DNA from: UBA6168 sp031426435 | GTDB lineage: Bacteria; Bacteroidota; Bacteroidia; Chitinophagales; Saprospiraceae | DNA: 8,101 nt | NCBI GenBank assembly: GCA_031426435.1 | Contig: JANPLH010000347.1 | Coordinates: 1-8,101, forward strand | Reading direction: 5' to 3' | Shown: piece after piece, positions 1 to 6,144 of the stretch | Numbering within the stretch: the stretch's first letter is position 1 | Layout of the letters: the number at the start of each line of letters is the position of its first letter | Translations under genes and position numbers: made by a program | The notes under the pieces: generated by a model | The model's input: the letters and a program-made list of their open reading frames with translations, nothing else | Told to the model about the DNA's origin: nothing | Databases searched by the model: none

Positions 1-1304
1 CCTGCCTCGCCGACGACATGGGTTTGGGCAAAACGGTGCAGGCGCTGGCCCTCCTCCTCGACCGGGCGAAACAAGGTCCGGCGCTCGTCTGCGCCCCTGC
101 CTCCGTCGTGCGCAACTGGTGGCACGAGGCCATCAAATTCACCCCGACGCTGCGCCCGCTCATCTTTGGCGAGGGCGACCGCAAGGAGATGCTGGACAAC
201 CTGCAACCTTTCGACCTGCTGCTGTGCAGCTACGGCCTGATGCAACAGGAGGCGGAGACGCTGACCGAAAAGCATTTTACGACCATCGTACTGGACGAGG
301 CGCAAGCCATCAAAAACCGGGCGACCAAGCGCTCGCAGACGGCCATGTTGTTGCAGGGCGATTTTAAGGTCATCACCACTGGCACGCCCGTAGAGAACCA
401 CCTCGGCGAGCTTTGGAACCTTTTCAACTTCCTCAACCCCGGCCTGTTAGGTTCCCTCGACCGCTTCAACGACACCTACGCCGTGCCAATAGAGAAGCTG
501 CAAGACCGAGAAAAACGCAACCAACTCAGGCGGCACATCCAGCCGTTCATCCTCAGAAGGCGGAAAAACGACGTGTTGGACGAACTGCCCGAAAAAACGG
601 AAATCACGCTCACCGTGGAGCTTTCACAGGAGGAGCGGGCGTTTTACGAGGCGCTGCGCCGCAAGGCCATAGAGAACATCGAAGGCGGCAGCGCTGAAGG
701 CGGCGACCGCCGCTTCAAAATCTTGGCGGAACTCATGCGGCTGCGCCAAGCGGCCTGCCACCCCCGGCTTATACAGCCGGACAGCGAGCTGCCGAGCAGC
801 AAGCTGAACCTGTTCGCCGAGACCGTGGAGGAACTGTTAGAGGGCGGGCACAAGGCGCTGGTTTTCAGCCAGTTCGTGAAGCACCTGAAGCTCATCGAAG
901 AATGGGCGAAGAAGCAGGGCATCAGCTACCAGTACCTCGACGGCAGCACCCCGCTGCCACAGCGTGACAAGGCCATCCGGGCTTTCCAAGCGGGCGAGGG
1001 CGACCTGTTCCTCATCAGCCTAAAGGCGGGCGGCTTCGGCCTCAACCTCACCGCCGCCGACTACGTCATCCACCTCGACCCGTGGTGGAACCCCGCCGTG
1101 GAAGACCAGGCCAGCGACCGTGCGCACCGCATCGGGCAACTGCGCCCAGTGACCATCTACCGCCTCGTGTCGGAGGAGACCATCGAGGAGAAAATCGTGA
1201 AGCTCCACGCCGACAAACGTGAACTGGCGGACAGCCTGCTGGACGGCACGGAGATGAGCGGGAAGCTGAATGCGGAGGAGCTGTTGGCGTTGATAAAGGG
1301 GTGA
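1..1304 (+). CDS. SNF2-family DEAD/DEAH-like ATPase, C-terminal part (5' end outside window)
   Basis: This is a superfamily 2 ATPase of the SNF2/HepA type, a cytoplasmic protein that moves along DNA and remodels protein-DNA complexes. The reading frame is open from the first base (complete codons from base 3), so the ATG at 18 is internal: it is the Met of motif I, LADDMGLGKT (bases 6-35). The other motifs follow in order: Ia (CAPASVVRNW), II (DEAQ, 294-305), III (TGTPVEN, from 378), IV (ALVFSQF), V (SLKAGGFGLNLTAADYVI, from 1017) and VI (DRAHRIGQ, 1116-1139). Both RecA-like lobes are therefore complete and look active. Many bacterial relatives carry a SWIM zinc finger and a long N-terminal region, which would lie upstream here. 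No terminator hairpin was seen after the stop. The codons are much richer in GC than those of the next gene. The family is certain; the cellular role (RNA polymerase recycling, repair or defence) cannot be told from this fragment. Confidence 0.95.
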   Translation, partial: CLADDMGLGKTVQALALLLDRAKQGPALVCAPASVVRNWWHEAIKFTPTLRPLIFGEGDRKEMLDNLQPFDLLLCSYGLMQQEAETLTEKHFTTIVLDEAQAIKNRATKRSQTAMLLQGDFKVITTGTPVENHLGELWNLFNFLNPGLLGSLDRFNDTYAVPIEKLQDREKRNQLRRHIQPFILRRRKNDVLDELPEKTEITLTVELSQEERAFYEALRRKAIENIEGGSAEGGDRRFKILAELMRLRQAACHPRLIQPDSELPSSKLNLFAETVEELLEGGHKALVFSQFVKHLKLIEEWAKKQGISYQYLDGSTPLPQRDKAIRAFQAGEGDLFLISLKAGGFGLNLTAADYVIHLDPWWNPAVEDQASDRAHRIGQLRPVTIYRLVSEETIEEKIVKLHADKRELADSLLDGTEMSGKLNAEELLALIKG

Positions 1305-1312
1305 GGGGCTTT

Positions 1313-1348
1313 CGTATTTTGGATTGTTGAATGCGTATTTCGGAATTG
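1313..1348 (+). promoter_or_regulatory. Imperfect direct repeat, 21-bp period, upstream of the HTCS gene
   Basis: CGTATTTTGGATTG (1313-1326) recurs as CGTATTTCGGAATTG (1334-1348), with a period of 21 bp, or two helical turns. A looser third copy, TTCAGGAATTTGG, lies at 1354-1366. The second copy contains the proposed -33 TTG. AraC-type regulators commonly bind direct half-sites about 21 bp apart next to the -35 region, so this could be an autoregulatory operator for the downstream gene. That role is inference; the repeat itself is visible. Confidence 0.4.
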
Positions 1349-1375
1349 GATGGTTCAGGAATTTGGTTAGGTTTG
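1346..1375 (+). promoter_or_regulatory. Bacteroidota-type promoter for the HTCS gene
   Basis: TTG (1346-1348), 19 bases, then TAGGTTTG (1368-1375) matches the known Bacteroidota housekeeping consensus of a -33 TTG and a -7 TAnnTTTG with about 19 bp between. Transcription would start near 1381-1384, giving an untranslated leader of roughly 45 bases. It is the only full match in the spacer and is correctly placed for the gene starting at 1427. Confidence 0.6.
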
Positions 1376-1426
1376 CGAATCAGGCAAAAAACACCCCTGC
1401 CAAGTAGTTAGAAAAAATGTACAGTT

Positions 1427-4400
1427 ATGCCACACCTTAAAAAACAGGTTTATTGGTTAGGTATGCTGTTGATAATAGGCAGCATGCTCTTTTCTTGTCA
1501 ACGGCAACCTAATGAACCTAGGGGAATGTATCCGCTGAAAACGGTGGAAGCAAAGGGTTATGAAGTACCCAAAGACAGTTTATCGCCACCCAAAATAATA
1601 CCTGTTGGCAACCCTAAAGTAGTACCCGTTGAAAAACATAAAATTGTAGCAGCTCCTGCAAGTGTAAATTCCGCAGATAACCCAAAAGTTGTTGTAGCTG
1701 GTATACCTAAAGTGTGTACGCCCGGAAAGGACAGTTTTCTCCTTCCCAAAATAGTACCTGCTATTGACAACCCCGTAGTAGCAGGATTGCCCAAGGTTAT
1801 ACCAGCAGAAGAGGTTTCCAGCATAGACCCTAACCCGGAGAATTTCAGTTCTTTTAACAAGCTGCAAGGTTTACAAAACACCAATATTCTATCTATCCTA
1901 GCGGCTAAAAGTGGGAATCTGTGGTTTGGCACAAATGGCGGTGGCGCAGCAAAATATGATGGGCATAATTTCTCCATTTTTACCAAAAATGAAGGGCTTG
2001 GCAATAATAATGTTTCGTGCCTATATGAAGATGAAAACGGGAACCTATGGTTCGGTACCTGGGGCGGCGGGGTCACGAAATACGATGGGCAATATTTTAC
2101 CCGTTTTACGACAAAAGAAGGACTGAGTAATGATTATGTTTTTAGCATCACGGGAGACAGAAGCGGGGATATATGGATTGGCACTTTGGAAGGTGGTGTT
2201 TCAAAATACGATGGAAAAAATTTTACCCATTTTACCACAAAAGAAGGACTTGGCTTTAACAGCATCCTGAGCATTATCGAAGACACAAGCGGGAATTTAT
2301 GGATGGGTACAGATGGCGGTGGTGTATCGAAATATGACGGAAAATCTTTTACGAACTTTACGATAAAAGAAGGGCTCAGCCATAATATTGTTACTTGTAT
2401 TACGGAAGATAAAAAAGGCAATCTATGGTTTGGCACACAAGGCGGGGGTATTTCAAAATACGATGGGCAAAGTTTTACGCATTTTACCCAAAAAGAAGGG
2501 CTGCCCAATGATTTTGTGTTGAGTGTTATTGAAGATAAAAGCGGATATCTTTGGTTCAGCACTTGGGGCGGTGGCGTTGTGAAATACGATATGCAAAATT
2601 TTACGCATTTTACGGTATTAAAAGGGCTGCCTTCTAATAATGTCCAAAGTATTTTGGAAGATAAAAGCGGTAACCTGTGGTTTGGTGGCGATGGCATTTC
2701 AAAATACAATAGTCAAGGAGTTAGGCATTTTACCAAAAAAGAAGGAATTAACTTTTCTGTTCAGGGCATTATAGAAGACAAAAGTGGAAACCTCTGGATT
2801 GGCACTTATGGCGGTGGCATGTTGAATTATGATGGGGAAAATTTTACGCAGTTTACTGAAAAAGACCCCGGCTATTCTAATTCTGTTACGAGTTTGTTGA
2901 TAGACAAAAGTGGAAACCTTTGGTTCGGTTCATGGGGTGGTGGCGTTGTGAAATATGATGGGCAAAATTTTACTCATTTTACCGAACAAGAAGGGCTTAG
3001 CATTAATCGAGTTACGAGTATAAAGGAAGACAAAATTGGAAACCTTTGGATAGGTACTGATTTTGGTGGCGTATCAAAATACGATGGAAAAAATTTCACC
3101 CATTTTACCACAAAGGAAGGGCTTAGCCATAATATTGTTTCTTGTATTGAAGAAGATAAAAACGATAACTTATGGTTCGGAACCAAGGGCGGTGGTGTTA
3201 CTAAATTCGATGGGCAACATTTTACGCATTTTACAAAAAAAGAAGGATTGAGCAATGTTGTTTTGAGTATTACAGTTGCTCAAGATGGCAATCTTTGGTT
3301 CGGTACCCTTGGCAGTGGCGTTGTGAAATACGATGGAAAAAACTTCACGTATTTTACAGAAAAGGAAGGATTGAGCAATAATAATGTTTGGAGCATTATG
3401 GAGGACAAAAGTGGCAACCTTTGGTTCGGCACCGGTACAGGACTCTCCAAACTTACGCACGACAGACAGGCTGAAATTGCTGGGAAAACCAAACGTGAGA
3501 CTATCAAAGAGAACGATACTTTTTTCATAAATTATACCGCTGAAGATGGGTTAAACAACACTGGAAAATCTATTTTTGAAGCTAAGAATGGAGCTATCTG
3601 GGTCGGTACAGGGGACAAACTCACTGTATTTCATCCTGAAGAATTAAAGTCGGATACCGTTGCGCCTAACCTGCAATTAACGAATGTGGCATTGTTTAAC
3701 GAAAACATCCCATGGGCCGATTTAGCACATAAAAAAGATACCAGTTTTATGCTGAGAAACGGCGTAAAATTAGCGGATTATCAGTTGGATAGTGTATCAA
3801 AATGGTACAATGCCCCACAGGGTTTAAGTTTGGCTTGTAACGACAACTACCTCACGTTCCATTTCACGGGCATCACATTGCAATCGCCCGGGATGGTGAA
3901 ATACCAGCACCGACTCGAAGGACTTGAGGACAAATGGAGCGCTTTGACCACCCAAACCGAGGCTACTTATGGCAATTTGCCATCGGGCACCTATACGTTC
4001 AAGGTAAAAGCCATGAATAGGGAAGGTGTTTGGAGCAAAGAATTACGCTATTTGTTTACCATTCGCCCACCGTGGTGGCGGACTTGGTGGGCTTATTTAT
4101 GCTATATTGTTCTTATTGGCGGGACTATGTACACATTTTACCGATTTGAACTCAAGCAGCGTTTGCAACAGGCGGAAGCCCTGCGTTTAAAAGAATTAGA
4201 TGAGGTAAAAACTAAATTGTACACCAATATTACCCACGAATTCCGCACGCCATTGACGGTTATCCTGGGCATGGCGCAACAAGTGTTGGATAATCCGAAG
4301 GACCATTTTAGGGAAGGTCTGAAAATGATTATCCGCAATGGGCAAAATCTGCTGACGCTCGTTAATCAAATGCTCGACCTGAGCAAATTGGAAAGCGGTA

Positions 4401-5863
4401 AATTAACCTTGCATTATCAGCGGGCAGATATTGTGTCTTTCTTGGAATATATTGTCGAAAGCTTTCACTCCTTAGCCGAAAACAAAGGCGTTCAGCTTCA
4501 CTTTATCCCGGAGGCAGAACAATTAATCATGGATTTTGATGAAGTGAGATTGCAGCAAATTGTTTCCAATATAATATCCAACGCCATCAAATTCACGCCA
4601 AAAGGAGGTCATGTGTATGTATCGTCTAGCATCAATAAAGACAGGTTTATCCTTAAAATAAAAGACACGGGCATTGGTATCGCCGAAGCTGACTTGCCGC
4701 TTATTTTTGACCGTTTTTACCAATCAGATGGTACGCATACGAGGCAAGGAGAAGGTACTGGTATCGGGTTGGCATTGACCCGTGAGTTGGTGAAACTAAT
4801 GGACGGCACCATTGCTGCCAAAAGCTACAAGGGCAAAGGTGCTGAATTTGAAGTTACCTTCCCATTGTGGCAAATTTCGAATTTTGACGAAACGCCCCAG
4901 AAAGCTTCCCTTTTGACAACGAATAAAATCGTGGAGACCGCTGCTCTAATGGATGACGGTGCATTGTCTTCATTGACCCCCCAAGTTCTTACGGACAAAA
5001 GCAGCACCAGTGATAGGCCCCATATATTGATTGCGGACGACAACGAGGATGTCCGGGCCTATATCGCAGCCTGTTTGAAAAATGACTACGTTGTTGAGAT
5101 TGCCAAAAACGGGCAGGAATGTGAAGACCTGGCTTTCCAAACCACACCTGACCTGATTGTACTGGATGTGATGATGCCTTTCAAAGACGGTTTTGAGGTA
5201 TGTAAAAGGCTGAAAACCGATGAACGCACCAGCCATATCCCCATCATCATGCTGACAGCCAAGGCGGATATGGACAGCAGGTTGGAAGGCCTGGAGCAGG
5301 GCGCTGACGACTACCTGACAAAACCGTTTCACAAGAAAGAGCTTTTGTTGCGTATCAGGAACCTGCTTGAATTGCGGCGACAACTGCAACAATATTACCG
5401 CTTGTCCTTGGAGACCAGTTTATCCGAATTACATCCGTTCCTTCCCGAAAGCCCAACGCCAACTCCCGGCAGCATCATTTCTACAGCTGCTGACGAGGGT
5501 AGCAAAAGCCCAAGTATCCCTTTGGCCAACAGCCTGGAAAACGCCTTCGTCATAAAAGTCCGGAAAACAATTGAAGCCCACTTGGACGGCACCGACTTCG
5601 ATGTTGAAAAACTCTGCCGTTCCTTGGCGATGAGCCACTCGCAAGTCCACCGCAAGCTCTCCGCCTTGACCGGACTTTCCGCTACCCATTTTATGCGCTA
5701 TGTCCGATTGGTAAAGGCCAAGGAGATGATAACCAGTTCAGGGTACAGCATTGCAGCGATTGCCATGGACTGTGGGTTCAATGACCCTGCCTATTTCAGC
5801 CGGGTGTTCAAACAAGAGTTTGGGGTGACACCGCAAGGGTGGCGGGAGCAAAACGCCGGGTAG
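1427..5863 (+). CDS. Hybrid two-component system regulator: 14-blade sensor, histidine kinase, receiver and AraC-type output
   Basis: This one-protein signalling system senses a ligand outside the inner membrane and regulates transcription directly. Order in 1478 residues: signal with lipobox LFSC (Cys24); Pro-Lys stalk (about 54-127); 14 Reg_prop blades (143-735), fitting two seven-bladed propellers; Y_Y_Y domain (about 802-880); membrane helix (about 887-907); HisKA with phospho-acceptor His937 in HEFRTP; HATPase with N box Asn1052, DTGIGI from 1080 and GEGTGIGL from 1108; receiver (1198-1315) with acidic Asp1204/Asp1205, phospho-acceptor Asp1247, Thr1277 and Lys1299; and AraC-type helix-turn-helix domain (about 1375-1478). 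All key catalytic residues are present. The ATG at 1427 is chosen because it directly precedes a normal signal sequence; the ATG at 1417 is out of frame. Characterised HTCS members sense oligosaccharides and control glycan-use loci, but none is visible here. The lipobox and the very uniform blades are unusual. Family and domain order are certain; the ligand is unknown. Confidence 0.97.
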   Translation: MPHLKKQVYWLGMLLIIGSMLFSCQRQPNEPRGMYPLKTVEAKGYEVPKDSLSPPKIIPVGNPKVVPVEKHKIVAAPASVNSADNPKVVVAGIPKVCTPGKDSFLLPKIVPAIDNPVVAGLPKVIPAEEVSSIDPNPENFSSFNKLQGLQNTNILSILAAKSGNLWFGTNGGGAAKYDGHNFSIFTKNEGLGNNNVSCLYEDENGNLWFGTWGGGVTKYDGQYFTRFTTKEGLSNDYVFSITGDRSGDIWIGTLEGGVSKYDGKNFTHFTTKEGLGFNSILSIIEDTSGNLWMGTDGGGVSKYDGKSFTNFTIKEGLSHNIVTCITEDKKGNLWFGTQGGGISKYDGQSFTHFTQKEGLPNDFVLSVIEDKSGYLWFSTWGGGVVKYDMQNFTHFTVLKGLPSNNVQSILEDKSGNLWFGGDGISKYNSQGVRHFTKKEGINFSVQGIIEDKSGNLWIGTYGGGMLNYDGENFTQFTEKDPGYSNSVTSLLIDKSGNLWFGSWGGGVVKYDGQNFTHFTEQEGLSINRVTSIKEDKIGNLWIGTDFGGVSKYDGKNFTHFTTKEGLSHNIVSCIEEDKNDNLWFGTKGGGVTKFDGQHFTHFTKKEGLSNVVLSITVAQDGNLWFGTLGSGVVKYDGKNFTYFTEKEGLSNNNVWSIMEDKSGNLWFGTGTGLSKLTHDRQAEIAGKTKRETIKENDTFFINYTAEDGLNNTGKSIFEAKNGAIWVGTGDKLTVFHPEELKSDTVAPNLQLTNVALFNENIPWADLAHKKDTSFMLRNGVKLADYQLDSVSKWYNAPQGLSLACNDNYLTFHFTGITLQSPGMVKYQHRLEGLEDKWSALTTQTEATYGNLPSGTYTFKVKAMNREGVWSKELRYLFTIRPPWWRTWWAYLCYIVLIGGTMYTFYRFELKQRLQQAEALRLKELDEVKTKLYTNITHEFRTPLTVILGMAQQVLDNPKDHFREGLKMIIRNGQNLLTLVNQMLDLSKLESGKLTLHYQRADIVSFLEYIVESFHSLAENKGVQLHFIPEAEQLIMDFDEVRLQQIVSNIISNAIKFTPKGGHVYVSSSINKDRFILKIKDTGIGIAEADLPLIFDRFYQSDGTHTRQGEGTGIGLALTRELVKLMDGTIAAKSYKGKGAEFEVTFPLWQISNFDETPQKASLLTTNKIVETAALMDDGALSSLTPQVLTDKSSTSDRPHILIADDNEDVRAYIAACLKNDYVVEIAKNGQECEDLAFQTTPDLIVLDVMMPFKDGFEVCKRLKTDERTSHIPIIMLTAKADMDSRLEGLEQGADDYLTKPFHKKELLLRIRNLLELRRQLQQYYRLSLETSLSELHPFLPESPTPTPGSIISTAADEGSKSPSIPLANSLENAFVIKVRKTIEAHLDGTDFDVEKLCRSLAMSHSQVHRKLSALTGLSATHFMRYVRLVKAKEMITSSGYSIAAIAMDCGFNDPAYFSRVFKQEFGVTPQGWREQNAG
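1586..1807 (+). repeat. Pro-Lys-Val stalk repeats in the HTCS (residues 54-127)
   Basis: Between the lipobox and the first propeller blade, a short motif of the form N/L-P-K-[IV]-[IV]-P/V-[AV] recurs about eight times: PKIIPV, PKVVPV, HKIVAA, PKVVVA, PKVCTP, PKIVPA, NPVVAG and PKVIPA. The spacing is irregular (8 to 15 residues). The stretch is rich in Pro, Val and Lys and does not look globular. It could be an extended stalk holding the propellers away from the membrane. I do not recognise it as a named domain. Confidence 0.6.
1853..3631 (+). repeat. Fourteen tandem Reg_prop propeller blades (126-bp unit)
   Basis: Fourteen copies of a roughly 42-residue unit, usually 126 bp, follow one another in residues 143-735. 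The core pattern is EDKSGNLWFGT, then GGGVxKYDG, NFTHFT and KEGLS. Blades 7, 8, 12 and 13 carry small gaps. Blades 13 and 14 are diverged, and a longer insert between them runs on into the second propeller's last blade. Fourteen is the usual number for HTCS sensors, giving two seven-bladed propellers. The copies are unusually alike at DNA level: 2201-2247 and 3074-3120 differ at 2 of 47 bases, and 2372-2401 and 3119-3148 at 2 of 30. Confidence 0.92.
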
Positions 5864-5877
5864 TACTTTCCAAGACA

Positions 5878-5910
5878 AGATTTTCGAAATTTTTAAAATT
5901 TCGGAAATCT
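5878..5910 (+). other. Hairpin 1 of the module after the HTCS gene
   Basis: Arms AGATTTTCGAAATTTT (5878-5893) and AAAATTTCGGAAATCT (5895-5910) pair over 16 positions around T5894. The only departure from perfect pairing is T5884 with G5904, which is a U-G wobble in the + strand transcript but would be A-C on the opposite strand. It begins 14 bases after the stop codon and is followed directly by the terminator repeat. It lacks a GC-rich stem and a T tract of its own, so it is unlikely to be the terminator. With almost no loop, the tip must open in RNA. Confidence 0.6.
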
Positions 5911-5915
5911 GCACT

Positions 5916-5958
5916 ACGCCGCTTTTCACTTTTTTGAGTGAAAAGCGGCGTTTTTTTT
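5916..5958 (+). terminator. Strong intrinsic terminator of the HTCS gene
   Basis: ACGCCGCTTTTCACT (5916-5930) and AGTGAAAAGCGGCGT (5937-5951) form a perfect 15-bp stem with a six-base loop, followed by eight Ts (5951-5958, the first paired). There is no matching A tract on the left side, so it should act only on + strand transcription. It should separate the HTCS transcript from the lipoprotein gene. Its sequence recurs in diverged form at 7924-7964. Confidence 0.9.
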
Positions 5959-5981
5959 GGGTTTTTCTGAAATGTATTTAC

Positions 5982-6014
5982 CCAAAATGCACTCAAATTC
6001 CAAAAGATGCACTC
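5982..6014 (+). promoter_or_regulatory. Direct repeat, 20-bp period, upstream of the lipoprotein gene
   Basis: CCAAAATGCACTC (5982-5994) recurs as CCAAAAGATGCACTC (6000-6014). The TGCACTC cores lie 20 bp apart, close to two helical turns. It lies after the terminator, about 130 bases before the ATG at 6145, in the spacer that must hold that gene's promoter. Binding by a regulator that takes direct half-sites is possible. The sequence does not match the repeat in front of the HTCS gene, so a shared regulator is not shown. Confidence 0.35.
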
Positions 6015-6144
6015 TCAGTCCTATTCATGGCATCTCTGTCCAACCGGGTTTTTAGGCAAGCAGCTCACCTTTACCGCATCGTTTTTCGGCATCTTTTGAT
6101 GACTGATACCATTGAAATTTTTAACTTTATTTATTCCTAGTTTT

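Noticed and set aside
1..1304. SNF2 ATPase as part of a phage-defence system
   Set aside because: Some defence systems include SNF2-type ATPases, but no partner gene is visible and the N-terminal part is missing.
1558..3528. Long open frames on the - strand across the propeller region
   Set aside because: They mirror the 126-bp repeat of the + strand gene, have no start context or recognisable domain, and lie inside a gene with an intact domain order.
6107..6129. Promoter candidates TACCATTG and TAACTTTA before the lipoprotein gene
   Set aside because: Each departs from TAnnTTTG by one base, neither has a TTG at the right spacing, and the second would start transcription almost at the ATG.
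5934..6140. Small + strand frame of 68 codons in the spacer
   Set aside because: It begins inside the terminator loop and reads through its stem and T tract. The product resembles no family, and the region is better explained as spacer.
6112..6144. Upstream TTG start for the lipoprotein
   Set aside because: It would add 11 residues in front of a complete lipoprotein signal. The ATG at 6145 gives a standard signal peptide.
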